Source of the DNA: a virus | Length of the DNA stretch: 45,977 bases | Strand: one strand, 5' to 3' | IMG/VR virus record: IMGVR_UViG_3300043436_000772 | Span: 1-45,977 of that record | Shown: in pieces, positions 24,853 to 34,100 of the stretch | Layout: every line of letters begins with the position of its first letter | Position numbering within the stretch: position 1 is the stretch's first letter | The notes under the pieces: generated by a model | The model's input: the letters and a program-made list of their open reading frames with translations, nothing else | What the model was told of the DNA's origin: nothing | The model's database searches: none | Program-made: the position numbers and the translations under genes

Positions 24853-26016
24853 ATGTCAGAAGAAATTATCAAAAACATGCCAGCAGCAACAGGTGCTGGT
24901 TATCCAAACGCAGAAGGTGCTTTCGGTACAGCCGATAGCGTTTCTAACGGTACAGGTTCATTCTCAGAGAATGGAACTTTCCTAGGAAACTCTCCAACTG
25001 CTAACTTTGGTGTAACAACAGGTGCAAATGGTGTAAACCCATCTAGCACTGCAAGTCCAAACTATCCAGGTACTGGTATCCTACGCCCTGAACAGGCACG
25101 TCGTTTCATCGACTATGTTTGGGACGCAACCACACTTGCACAGGACGGACGCAGAGTTACAATGAGAGCAAATACAATGGAGTTGGAGAAGATTAACGTG
25201 GGAGACCGTGTTATTCGTGCTGCAAGCCAGGGTGTTTCAACATACACTAACACTGGTGCTACTTTCTCAAAGGTAGAACTAACAACCAAGAAGATTCGTC
25301 TAGACTGGGAAGTTTCTGCAGAGACACTCGAAGATAACATCGAGGGTGCCGCTCTAGAGGACCACCTAGTTCGTCTTATGACTAATGCTTTCGGTAACGA
25401 CATCGAAGACCTAGCCATTAACGGTGACGGTTCAACAGGTTCGTTCCTAAGCATTATGAACGGATTCATTAACTTGGAGAAGACTACACCAAACACAAAT
25501 GGAGCAACTAACCTTGGAGGTGCACACGAAGTTATCAACTCAACACTAGTTGGGTCTAACGTAGCGTTCACTGATTGGACAACTGAAAGAATGCAAGCAC
25601 TTATCTTGGCTATGCCTCGTAGATACCGTGCTATCACTAACGGTCTAAAGTTCTATGCTGGTACAGACACATTTGCTAACATCGTTAAGAACAATGCTAC
25701 TGTTTACGACACAATCGGTTCTACCGAGAACACTCGTAACACATTCATTGGTGGTGCAAACCAGACTTTCGGTGGAGCACGTCAAACTCGTGTTCTAGGT
25801 GTTCCAGTTCTAGAAGTTCCTTACTACCCTGCAGGATTCGTTGACCTAACGTTCCCACAGAACCGTATTTGGGGCTTCCAGAGAGATATCACTGTAAACC
25901 GTTTCTATGTACCAAAGAAGGACACTGTAGAATATACAGTATTCGTTCGCTTTGGAATCGCATGGGAAGAGTTGGATGCAGTTGCATTCGCAGACACAAC
26001 CACAGACACATTCTAG
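24853..26016 (+). CDS. Major capsid protein (HK97 fold)
   Basis: A 387-residue shell protein. The sequence has a Gly/Ser-rich N-terminal arm (about 1-80), then an HK97-type core: RPEQARRFIDYVWD, the beta-strand block around VELTTKKIRLDWEVSAETLE, and the spine-helix region EDNIEGAALEDHLVRLMTNA followed by LAINGDG. The C-terminal half fits the axial domain. GGAGG sits at 24837-24841; an in-frame GTG at 24841 is too close to the ribosome site, so ATG at 24853 is the start. The position right after protease/scaffold and just before a strong terminator agrees with a highly expressed capsid gene. Confidence 0.9.
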   Translation: MSEEIIKNMPAATGAGYPNAEGAFGTADSVSNGTGSFSENGTFLGNSPTANFGVTTGANGVNPSSTASPNYPGTGILRPEQARRFIDYVWDATTLAQDGRRVTMRANTMELEKINVGDRVIRAASQGVSTYTNTGATFSKVELTTKKIRLDWEVSAETLEDNIEGAALEDHLVRLMTNAFGNDIEDLAINGDGSTGSFLSIMNGFINLEKTTPNTNGATNLGGAHEVINSTLVGSNVAFTDWTTERMQALILAMPRRYRAITNGLKFYAGTDTFANIVKNNATVYDTIGSTENTRNTFIGGANQTFGGARQTRVLGVPVLEVPYYPAGFVDLTFPQNRIWGFQRDITVNRFYVPKKDTVEYTVFVRFGIAWEELDAVAFADTTTDTF

Positions 26017-26040
26017 TCTGTAATAGTGTTACCCTTGAAT

Positions 26041-26071
26041 GGGGGTAGGGATTAATTTCTCTACCCCCTTT
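26041..26071 (+). terminator. Strong intrinsic terminator after capsid gene
   Basis: An 11-bp stem (26041-26051 with 26058-26068, GGGGGTAG... and ...CTACCCCC, one wobble), a 6-base loop, then TTT and a T-rich run. Confidence 0.85.
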
Positions 26072-26082
26072 CTACATTTATC

Positions 26083-26091
26083 TGGTATAAT
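26083..26091 (+). promoter_or_regulatory. Extended -10 promoter (TGG-TATAAT) for connector operon
   Basis: TGGTATAAT directly after the capsid terminator; the leader contains AAGGAGG 8 bases before the ATG at 26118. Confidence 0.65.
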
Positions 26092-26117
26092 TGAAATAAA
26101 TCTAAGGAGGATTTATC

Positions 26118-26423
26118 ATGGCTGAAAATAAAGAAACAACCCCGAAAACAACTAAAAGTGTTCCAACGCTAGGATATAACAGTAATGGTGTTATTGGTTC
26201 AACTACAACAGGAGATAATGTTGTTCAAAATGTATCATCAGAAACACAAACAATTCCACTAAACAAGGTTGCAATATTCTCTAACAGAAATCTATATGCA
26301 GATGGCTATGGAAATCTGAATGTTGGATACAACATTGTAGGAAACAGACTTGCAACTTTTTGGTTAGCCCAAAAAGGTGTTCGCCTAGTAGAGCCAGAAG
26401 AACTTGCGGAGGCGTTTGGCTAA
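26118..26423 (+). CDS. Hypothetical head protein (101 residues)
   Basis: The first 50 residues are Thr/Asn/Ser-rich and probably flexible; the last 50 (LNKVAIFSNRNLYADGYGNL, then FWLAQKGVRLVEPEELAEAF) form a compact beta/helix unit. It has a perfect AAGGAGG ribosome site. It opens the connector operon; its stop abuts the ATG of the next gene. A capsid decoration or capsid-associated role is plausible given its place after the capsid gene, but I do not recognise the family. Confidence 0.6.
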   Translation: MAENKETTPKTTKSVPTLGYNSNGVIGSTTTGDNVVQNVSSETQTIPLNKVAIFSNRNLYADGYGNLNVGYNIVGNRLATFWLAQKGVRLVEPEELAEAFG

Positions 26424-27566
26424 ATGGAAGTATTGAGAGTTCCACCATATCCAATTACAACTAAGTGGGATGTGCCAGCAGCAAATACTGCATATTCTGT
26501 TTATGTGCAGGATTTGGTGGACCACTCATCCGAAACATCCACGCTTACATCAGATGCAAATAAGCAAATATCCTATATTTTGCCAAGAAGCAAAGTTCAG
26601 TTTGATAGAGACTTTTTGTTTCAGGTAAAGGATTCTGCTGGAGAAATTGTTGTAGATGAGAATTTAACAGTTTATAGACCATATGTTAATCCAAATACTT
26701 TAGCAACCACAGCAGATGAAATTGCCGAGTATAAGAGTTGGGAAATAATTGCTAGGTCTATTATGGATAATTATCTGGATAAAAGCGATTTCTATAACCA
26801 TAAACTTGTTATTGTAAAAGAAGGTCAGGGTGGGGACTATTTTCCAATCTGGCACAATGTCAATAAGGTATTGAAAGTATATGAAAACAATGTTCTTATT
26901 TATAATGGAGAAGATGTTGCTATAACCCTTGCAACGCAGACTCCAACAATATCATCTGGAACCGTAACCCTGACAACCGCTACTGCTCATGGGTACGAGG
27001 TTGGAAACGTAGTTACAATCTCTACAGTTGTTCCAACAGGATATAATGGAATATTTGTTGTTACAGCAGTTCCAACAGAAACATCTTTTAGTTTTGCAAA
27101 CTCAACAACTGGAAACATCACAACAGCAGGTAGTGTTCTTAGAATTTGGGAATATGAATACAAAACACTTCTTGATAACTCTGCCATTGCCAGAGTACAG
27201 CCAACTGGAATATATAACAGGTATGAGTCTACTCCACTAAGGCTTCCATCGGCTTCTGGAGACCTAGCAATACATGCTGGACAGAAAAACGGTTATGTTG
27301 CATTTGCAGAAGGAAGCGACTTTACTTTTGTTTTAGATGCAGGATACAAGACAATTCCAACAGATGTAGAAAAGGCTGCAAAGATACTCGTTGAAGAATT
27401 AAAATGTGGCTCAAACGATTACTACAAAAGATTTGTTACACAGTACAGCACAGACCAATTTGATATTAAGTTTGCCCCACAATTTTTGGAGGGAACTGGC
27501 AACATGCTAGTTGATAAGATTCTTAACAACTATAAGGGCAGCACGTTCAAGCCATCAATATTATAA
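26424..27566 (+). CDS. Head-tail connector (adaptor-like) with inserted beta module
   Basis: A 380-residue protein. Its position right after the capsid unit and its mix of an N-terminal beta domain, a central helical stretch (EIAEYKSWEIIARSIMDNYL) and a C-terminal helical part (VEKAAKILVEELKCG...) fit a head-tail adaptor. A copy of the beta module that is otherwise found in fibres and tail proteins (residues about 170-240) interrupts a hydrophobic beta region between NNVLIYNGEDVAI and WEYEYKTLLDN. The connector call is mainly positional. Confidence 0.6.
   Translation: MEVLRVPPYPITTKWDVPAANTAYSVYVQDLVDHSSETSTLTSDANKQISYILPRSKVQFDRDFLFQVKDSAGEIVVDENLTVYRPYVNPNTLATTADEIAEYKSWEIIARSIMDNYLDKSDFYNHKLVIVKEGQGGDYFPIWHNVNKVLKVYENNVLIYNGEDVAITLATQTPTISSGTVTLTTATAHGYEVGNVVTISTVVPTGYNGIFVVTAVPTETSFSFANSTTGNITTAGSVLRIWEYEYKTLLDNSAIARVQPTGIYNRYESTPLRLPSASGDLAIHAGQKNGYVAFAEGSDFTFVLDAGYKTIPTDVEKAAKILVEELKCGSNDYYKRFVTQYSTDQFDIKFAPQFLEGTGNMLVDKILNNYKGSTFKPSIL
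26931..27143 (+). repeat. Beta module copy 10 (inside connector)
   Basis: TAHGYEVGNVVTISTVVPTG core, YNGIFVVTAVP, TSFSFANSTTG and TTAGSV. Confidence 0.65.
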
Positions 27567-28012
27567 TGATATGCGAAACTACAGACCTTGTTTATCCACT
27601 ACTTGCTGACATATATTATCCAATCGTAACTACTGGTCCATATGGCAATATGGAAAAACAATGGATTCTAGACAGAACAATTGCATGTTATTTTAATCCA
27701 GCAGGAAGAAAGTTTAAAGAAGATGTTAAGATTCATCCGAACATAACAATAGACAACTCTTATGTTGGAAGAGCAAGAAACGACATATCTGAGTCTAACG
27801 GTAATGAATTGTATTCGATTACAAACGTAGTCATTACAAATATTAGAGATACTTCTGGAAACTATATTTATAATGAGTATTCTGGACCTAGAAAAGGTCA
27901 GCCAACAATATTTGAAATATCAACATCAAACCCGATAGTTGGTCCTTTTGGTAAGACAGAGTATTACAAGTTAGTTATAACTCGTTCAGAAAACCAGGCG
28001 GCTGACCTGTGA
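27566..28012 (+). CDS. Head closure/stopper-like protein
   Basis: A 148-residue beta-rich protein with two cysteines. The order (adaptor, closure, gp10-like, terminator, tube) and size fit a head-closure protein that plugs the portal. Sequence features such as WILDRTIACYFNPAGRKFK and IRDTSGNYIYNEY are consistent with the small beta-barrel of that family but do not prove it. It starts inside the stop of the previous gene (TAATG) and ends by overlapping the next gene (GTGA). Confidence 0.55.
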   Translation: MICETTDLVYPLLADIYYPIVTTGPYGNMEKQWILDRTIACYFNPAGRKFKEDVKIHPNITIDNSYVGRARNDISESNGNELYSITNVVITNIRDTSGNYIYNEYSGPRKGQPTIFEISTSNPIVGPFGKTEYYKLVITRSENQAADL

Positions 28013-28689
28013 TATCTGTAAAGTTTGACGACAGGATTATGTTTAAAGACCTTTCGAATATCGTAAAATATTCCGAAGGATTTTTATTAGGTGCAGAACT
28101 TGGCAAAGAGAAACTAGCAGAAAGCATTGCTAGAAATGCCATAGAAATATTTAAAGAGTTCGTTGACCAAAATGCCAGGGTAGACCAGGAAATGTATCAC
28201 CACATATATGAATGGTATCAGGAGGGTAGCCCAAACGCAAGACTATTTGATGTAGAGTATACAGCAAGAGATGGTGGAATATCTTTTAATGGAACCTTTT
28301 CACAATCTAGAAGCCTTAGCAGAAACTCAACAACACCATTCTACAATAAAGCAGAAGTTATGGAAAGAGGTCTTTCAATAACCATTAAGCCAGTAAGAGC
28401 AAAGGTGCTTAGTTTTAATATAGATGGAGAGCAGGTGTTTACCCCAAATCCAATTACAGTACAAAATCCAGGTGGAAGTCAGGTCGTAGGTTCGTTTGAA
28501 AGAATCTTTGATTTGTTCTTTAAACAACACTTTAAGCAATCTGTTCTTGATATGACTGGAATAACCAAGTCTTTGAGTAACGCTAAAGCATATAAAGACA
28601 ACTTTAAGTCTGGCAAATCTGGAGGCAAAGCAAGAGGAGTAGAAGTAGGGTATAATTGGATTACGAAGGCAGGTGACTTAAATGTCTAA
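28009..28689 (+). CDS. Neck protein, HK97 gp10-like
   Basis: A 226-residue protein that starts with GTG at the overlap with the previous stop. It has an N-terminal helix (residues about 20-50, GAELGKEKLAESIARNAIEI), a beta middle and a basic C-terminus (KSGKSGGKARG). This matches the size and position of HK97 gp10-like neck components, but the middle insertion is unusual. It overlaps the next gene by 8 bases. Confidence 0.5.
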   Translation: MISVKFDDRIMFKDLSNIVKYSEGFLLGAELGKEKLAESIARNAIEIFKEFVDQNARVDQEMYHHIYEWYQEGSPNARLFDVEYTARDGGISFNGTFSQSRSLSRNSTTPFYNKAEVMERGLSITIKPVRAKVLSFNIDGEQVFTPNPITVQNPGGSQVVGSFERIFDLFFKQHFKQSVLDMTGITKSLSNAKAYKDNFKSGKSGGKARGVEVGYNWITKAGDLNV

Positions 28690-29206
28690 AACATCAATTT
28701 TAAATACCCCAGTATTATGGATAAACGCATATCTTCAGGAAAAACTAGAAGACCTAGGCTTTGAGACAATGCCATTCTTTCCATCTGTTCCATCTACAAT
28801 TAACAACCTTACAGAGTCTTTTCCATCGAGTGGGGTAATGGCTACATACGACAGAATGATTAGGATGAGAAAAAGAGCATTCCCTCACATTAAGTGTGAA
28901 CAACTGCTGTACTACTTCTATGCTACTGCAGAAAACTCGGTTCTAAACATGGTAAAGATAACAGAGCAAACCCTAAGACTTATGGACCGTGAAGACGAAA
29001 CAGCAGAAGAGATTAACGATTGGTGTAGACAAAAAGGCTCTATAACAGTAGACGGAGTAGTCATAGAGCCAAACTTTATTTTTCACGGATTTAAACTATT
29101 TCAGTTACAGGAAACCAGAGACGTTATTGACTTCGGTACAGCCAGAACCTATGCTGGTAATAAGATAATTATTTACTATGACTACCACATGCTAGAACTA
29201 CCTTAA
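28682..29206 (+). CDS. Tail terminator/completion-like protein
   Basis: A 174-residue protein located just before the tail-tube gene, the usual place for the tail-terminator protein. It contains a helical first half (VLWINAYLQEKLEDLGF), a beta core and a Tyr/His-rich end. An AGGTGA site precedes the ATG at 28682. No catalytic motif. Assignment rests on gene order. Confidence 0.5.
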   Translation: MSKTSILNTPVLWINAYLQEKLEDLGFETMPFFPSVPSTINNLTESFPSSGVMATYDRMIRMRKRAFPHIKCEQLLYYFYATAENSVLNMVKITEQTLRLMDREDETAEEINDWCRQKGSITVDGVVIEPNFIFHGFKLFQLQETRDVIDFGTARTYAGNKIIIYYDYHMLELP

Positions 29207-29211
29207 AAGCA

Positions 29212-29220
29212 TGTTATACT
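29212..29220 (+). promoter_or_regulatory. Extended -10 promoter (TGT-TATACT) for tail tube
   Basis: TGTTATACT with a 55-base leader that contains GAGG and a GGTG near the ATG at 29276. The leader is longer than elsewhere in the window. Confidence 0.55.
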
Positions 29221-29275
29221 TGTAAAGAGGAAACACAAGCCCATTAATTCATAAACGAAAGATGGTGAAAAAAAT

Positions 29276-29998
29276 ATGGCATATAAAAGAGGTTCAAATC
29301 AAAACATTATCGTAGGTGCGGCAGCATTGTTTGTTTCAAACCACGATAAGACTTGGGATAGTTCTAACTTGACCAACCAACCAGTATTTGCACTTGCTAC
29401 TTCATATAAGGAAAGTTGCACAAACTCTGCAAACGTAGTTAACGTAGGTTATACCAGCAATGGTATTGACATTTCGTTCAACCCTACATTTGGAGACGTA
29501 GTTGTAGACCAACTTCTAGACGTAGCAAAATTGTTTAAGTCTGGAATGACAGTAACTCTAACAACATCGTTTGCCGAGGCATCACTAGAAAACCTTCTAT
29601 TGGCTATCGGTCAGCGTGGTTCAACTAATGCGTACACATCTCAGACAAGTTTCTCTGGTCCATTGTACACAACTGCTCCTGCAACATGGCTAACTGGTAC
29701 AACAACTGGAGCAACTGCAGGTCTTAACGAGTACATTGACCTAACTTCTGGAGAACTTGGAGACTATCCAGTAGAAAGAAGTTTGGTGGCTGTTGGTCCA
29801 GGTATTGGAGTGGCAGGTGCAACAGGTGCAGGTCTATCAGACCAAACAGAGCGTGTATACATTGCTTATCGTGTAGTATCGATTAGCAACGTTACTGTTT
29901 CTGCAAAGCGTGACTCTGCAACTATGTTCGATGTAGAGTTCCGTCTACTTCCAGATGACTTGGGAGCATACGGACGAATTATCGACCGCACATTCTAA
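29276..29998 (+). CDS. Major tail tube protein
   Basis: A 240-residue beta-rich protein followed by a strong terminator and then by chaperone and tape-measure genes, the standard location of the tail-tube gene. Sequence segments such as GAAALFVSNHDKTW, ISFNPTFGDVVVDQLLDVAK and VTLTTSFAEASLENLLLAIG fit a siphophage tube protein of the gpV type with a central helix. The C-terminal half has a Gly-rich loop and a beta end (FDVEFRLLPDDLG). It has its own promoter, in line with high expression. Confidence 0.75.
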   Translation: MAYKRGSNQNIIVGAAALFVSNHDKTWDSSNLTNQPVFALATSYKESCTNSANVVNVGYTSNGIDISFNPTFGDVVVDQLLDVAKLFKSGMTVTLTTSFAEASLENLLLAIGQRGSTNAYTSQTSFSGPLYTTAPATWLTGTTTGATAGLNEYIDLTSGELGDYPVERSLVAVGPGIGVAGATGAGLSDQTERVYIAYRVVSISNVTVSAKRDSATMFDVEFRLLPDDLGAYGRIIDRTF

Positions 29999-30026
29999 AA
30001 CTAAATAATAACTGAATATCGTTGAG

Positions 30027-30059
30027 ACTGCCCTAGGGATTCCTGGGGCAGTTTCTTTT
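30027..30059 (+). terminator. Intrinsic terminator after tail tube
   Basis: An 11-bp stem ACTGCCCTAGG with CCTGGGGCAGT (one wobble), GATT loop, then TTTCTTTT. The T-run joins straight into the next extended -10 promoter. Confidence 0.88.
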
Positions 30060-30067
30060 GGTATAAT
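30059..30067 (+). promoter_or_regulatory. Extended -10 promoter (TGG-TATAAT), predicted leaderless
   Basis: TGGTATAAT begins on the last T of the terminator and ends 5 bases before the ATG at 30073. Confidence 0.6.
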
Positions 30068-30072
30068 AGACT

Positions 30073-30789
30073 ATGCCTACAAAAATATATGATATAGCCT
30101 ATATCAAAACAGTCTATGGAAAAAGCATAGAGGTCTCTCCATTAAAAATTAAGTACATGAGAGAGTTTATGGATAGGTTTGATTTAGTAAAACTAGCCCA
30201 AAATGAAGATGAAATCATAGACATCCTTACTGAATGTGCAACAATCTCAATGAAACAGTTTTACCCAGAAGTAGACACAGTAGAAAAGTTTGAAGACCAG
30301 TTCGACTTAAAAACAATGTATAAGGTTATTGAACATGCTGGGGGTATCAAGATGGACGCTGATGAGCAGGACACTTCCGAGCAACCGCCACAGCAATCTG
30401 AAAGTTCTTCAAAGTCTGGTTGGGAAGATTTAGATTTAAATAAACTAGAATCAGAAGCCTTTCTTTTAGGTATTTGGAAAAACTATGACGAGTTAGAATC
30501 ATCGATATGTTTAGCAGAACTAATGTCCATCTTAGAGCAAAAAAGAGAAATGGATTATCAGGATAAAAAGTTTACAGCATCGTTAAAAGGAATTGACCTA
30601 GATGATGCAACTGGAAAGCAAGAAGATGACCCTTGGGAAGCAATGAAAGCCAGGGTAGCGGCTAAAGCAAGCGGTATTGGAAATGGCAATCCTAATGACA
30701 TAACTGCCCTACAAGGCATTAAAGCACAGCAAGCAGGATTTGGAATAGGCTATGGACTAGATTACGAAGTGGTAAACGACACTGCTTAA
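30073..30789 (+). CDS. Tail assembly chaperone, long form (G+T-like)
   Basis: A 238-residue protein. Residues 1-98 are homologous to the next gene (PLKI...REFM..FD, then L-EC---I--KQ--PE, then YKVIEHAGGIK). A Gln/Ser-rich linker follows, then a helical acidic domain (SEAFLLGIWKNYDELESSI, then LEQKREMDYQDKKF) and a Gly/Asn-rich end. This is the layout of the long chaperone made by a ribosomal frameshift in most siphophages, but here it is one uninterrupted frame. It sits between tube and tape measure as expected. The long form binds tape measure and tube subunits during tail assembly. Confidence 0.8.
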   Translation: MPTKIYDIAYIKTVYGKSIEVSPLKIKYMREFMDRFDLVKLAQNEDEIIDILTECATISMKQFYPEVDTVEKFEDQFDLKTMYKVIEHAGGIKMDADEQDTSEQPPQQSESSSKSGWEDLDLNKLESEAFLLGIWKNYDELESSICLAELMSILEQKREMDYQDKKFTASLKGIDLDDATGKQEDDPWEAMKARVAAKASGIGNGNPNDITALQGIKAQQAGFGIGYGLDYEVVNDTA

Positions 30790-30792
30790 TTA

Positions 30793-30801
30793 TGTTATAA
30801 T
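30793..30801 (+). promoter_or_regulatory. Extended -10 promoter (TGT-TATAAT) for short chaperone
   Basis: TGTTATAAT ends 6 bases before an ATG (30808) that opens a 3-codon frame, and then AAGGAGG follows for the true gene at 30829. Confidence 0.6.
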
Positions 30802-30807
30802 TTATCT

Positions 30808-30819
30808 ATGACCTTATAA
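30808..30819 (+). promoter_or_regulatory. Leaderless 3-codon upstream frame (ATG ACC TTA TAA)
   Basis: The tiny frame begins where the transcript should start and ends against the AAGGAGG of the short chaperone (30818-30824). Ribosomes that finish it would stop right at the ribosome site, a layout that could tune translation of the downstream gene. Confidence 0.35.
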
Positions 30820-30828
30820 GGAGGACAA

Positions 30829-31146
30829 ATGACAACAACTATTAATGAAGAGAAGAATATTACTCTTATTGATGGAACTACAGTTACCATTAGACCATTG
30901 AAAATTTCATTGCTTCGTGATTTTATGAAGAAGTTTGACGAGATTTCAAAGGTTGCAGATGACAACGACAAGTCAATGAACTTGTTGATGGAATGTGTAC
31001 AAATCGCACTAAAGCAGTACAAGCCAGAAATCGCAACAGACCTGAAAGCACTAGAAGACCTTCTAGACCTTCCAACTGTTTATAAGATTGTGGAAGAAGC
31101 ATCTGGCATTAAATTAGGGGATACCGCCATCGGTGGTCTTCTGTAA
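30829..31146 (+). CDS. Tail assembly chaperone, short form (G-like)
   Basis: A 105-residue protein that aligns along its whole length with the first 98 residues of the preceding protein (PLKISLLRDFMKKFD; LMECVQIALKQYKPEI; TVYKIVEEASGIK). It has AAGGAGG and its own promoter, in contrast to the leaderless long form. A frameshift extension was looked for: near the end there is only a GGGG run, and the -1 frame closes within a few codons, so no T domain can be added. It should supply the abundant short chaperone that coats the tape measure. Confidence 0.8.
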   Translation: MTTTINEEKNITLIDGTTVTIRPLKISLLRDFMKKFDEISKVADDNDKSMNLLMECVQIALKQYKPEIATDLKALEDLLDLPTVYKIVEEASGIKLGDTAIGGLL

Positions 31147-31175
31147 TAACAAAATAATTAAAGAGGTGTTTGTGG

Positions 31176-34100
31176 ATGGCTGACGATATACAGTCCAATA
31201 TTAAAATTAATGTTGATACTGCCAGTGCAATGGACAGCATTAGGTTGCTGCAGAATCAAATCTCAGCCTTCCACACACAAATGTCCCGAATGGGGGCAGC
31301 CACATCTGCCGATGCTAGAAACTTACAGCAAAACCTCATAAACTCCATTAACTCCACAGGTGCATTTACTGCAAACATGACTAAGGTCAGAACAACTGCA
31401 GAACAGTTTTCCCTATCACTTGAAAAAAATAAACTCTCGATGGGAGAGTACTTCAGATACGCTGGAGGAGCATCAAAAACATTTGGAAAAGTCTTTAAGG
31501 CTGAGTTCGATACAATAAACAAAGTTGCTCGTGAAAGAGTAAAAGACCTACAAAGCCAATACATTAAACTTGGTCGTGACGCCAATGGTGCAATGCAAGC
31601 AATTAGAGTTAGACCACTCGTGCTTGACATGGATAACCTTGGAACAAAAACACAGATTGCTGCTCAAAGACAGCAACTTTTAAACCAACTACTTAAGCAA
31701 GGTTCTACAAACCTACTAAACTTTGGTAAGAACACTCAGTGGGCTGGTCGTCAGTTGATGGTTGGTTTTACTATTCCGCTTTCAATTATGGGTGCCGCCG
31801 CCATGAAGTCCTACAAAGAAATTGAAGAGGCAGGAATTAGATTAAGACGTGTATACGGAGACCTCGGAACCACAAACATGGAAACCGAAAAAATGGTCAA
31901 AGAGATTCAAAGACTTGCACTAGAATATACAAAGTATGGTGTTGCTGTTAAGGACAGTATGCAGATGGCTGCAGATGCAGCAGCAATGGGTAAAAAGGGT
32001 GCAGACCTTTTAGCACAGGTTTCATCTTCTGCAAGACTTGCTGTTCTTGGTGGGGTAGACCAACAGATGGCTCTAAAAACAACCACATCTCTAACAGATG
32101 CTTTTGGTGTTTCAACTAGACAACTTGCTAAAGACATCAACTTCTTGAACGCTGTAGAAAACCAAACAGTTCTAAGCATTGAAGATATGACTATTGCAAT
32201 TCCAAAGGCTGCTCCTGTTATCCAGCAACTTGGTGGAGACGTTAAAGACTTGGCATTCTTCCTAACAGCGATGAAGGAAGGTGGAATTAATGCATCTGAA
32301 AGTGCTAACGCACTAAAGTCTGGTTTAGCATCTTTGATTAACCCAACAAACACTGCAAGCAAAATGCTTCAAGGCTTTGGAATCAACCTTCGTGAGATTG
32401 TTCAAGGTAACAGGGGTGACGTAAAGAAAACAGTTGTAGACTTTGCCCAAGCACTAGACACATTAGACCCACTTAACAGAGCAAGGGCAATCGAACAGTT
32501 GTTCGGTAAGTTCCAGTTTGCTCGTATGTCAACTTTGTTCAAGAACGTAATTGAGCAGGGTAGCCAAGCATCCCAAGTACTAAAACTAGCATCTGCAAGT
32601 AGCCTAGAACTATCTATGTTGGCACAACGAGAATTAAATAAAATTGAGCAGTCTCCACTATACAAGTTTCAAAAATCAATTGCTGACTTTCAAGCAGCAC
32701 TAGCCCCTGTTGGAGAGCAGTTTATGAAGGCTCTTACTCCAATCATTAACTTTGGAGCAGACGTTCTTAAAAACTTTAACAACCTCGAAGAAGGCGTAAA
32801 GGGCTTTATCGTAAAAGTTGTTGCTGTTGCTGGTGTGGTTGGTCCAGTATTACTTATGTCTTTTGGTCTTATTGCTAACGCTGTTGCAAACGTAATCAAG
32901 GGCTTTGCCCTAATGAAAGATATTTTTAATAAAACTGGCAAGTCTTCGCTAAGTCTTGGTGAACAAGTCAACTATATGACTAACGAACAAATTCAGGCTG
33001 CAGCCATTGCGTCATCTCTTGACCAAGTTCACTCAAAACTAAAACAAACATTCACATCTGAAGCAGCAGCAGTAGACATGCTAACAGCAGCCTACCAGCG
33101 TTCTGTAGCCGCACAAAGGGCTTTTGGTGTTCCTATCACACCTAGAGGACCTGTAGCCACAGGACCTGTAAAGAAGTATGCTGCTGGTGGAATTATTAGA
33201 GGTCCTGGAACAGGAACTAGCGATTCTATTTTAGCGATGGTATCTAATGGTGAAGCCATTATTCCTGCTAAGTCTGTAGCAAGAAACCCAGGAATGGTAA
33301 ATCAATTAGTATCAGGAAATATTCCTGGATACAGACAGGGTAGAGAAGGAGACATTCCAACTTATGGAGAGTACGGACTAAGACTTCAAAATGCTAGAGA
33401 AAACATGAGAAAACAGTCCAGCCCTGCATCTGGTTCAGAAATTTTAAGTTTTGCATCTATGCGTATCGGAGAGGCTTTAGGCATCAAGCCATCTCAATCA
33501 TCCGTAAATAAAGGACTATTTGACCCAATATACAAAAAATATGAACAAACTTTTACAAGATATGCAGATAAAATTAAGTTAGAATTTGACACAACATTCT
33601 CAGACATCTCTGACACAAATGAAAGAATGAGACAGGCTAGACAAACTGCAGCAAAGTTTATAGAAAAAGAAGCAATGCAACTAAGCACATCCAATGCAGA
33701 AAGATTGGCACTAAGAAGAAGTCTAGGATTGGAAGAAGACTTCTATGGAAGTGCACCAACAATGCCAAGACGTGAAGGTGGAAGGTTCTTAGAAAGAGCA
33801 AGAAAGTCAATATATGACCTAAAAACTACTGGAATTCGTGGATATGTTTCTTTAAGCGGTGGAGCAAAATCTTTATACTCAAGGATGACTGGACAGTCTG
33901 CAGAAAATTATCAATTAGGACATTATAATGAGCCAAGATATGTTAGTGGGCAAGAACTTGCAAAATCTCCAAACTTATCTGGGGCTGCTAGAAAAGCATT
34001 AGAGTCTGTAGGAATAACTATTGGAAAACAGGCAGAACAAAGCGTTGTTGCTGGTGTTAAAGCATCTACAAAGCAAAGGTCTCCATCTAAAGAAGCACAT

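Noticed and set aside
31061-31160. Programmed frameshift at the end of the short tail chaperone
   Set aside because: Only a GGGG run is present, not a convincing slippery heptamer, and the -1 frame ends within about a dozen codons.
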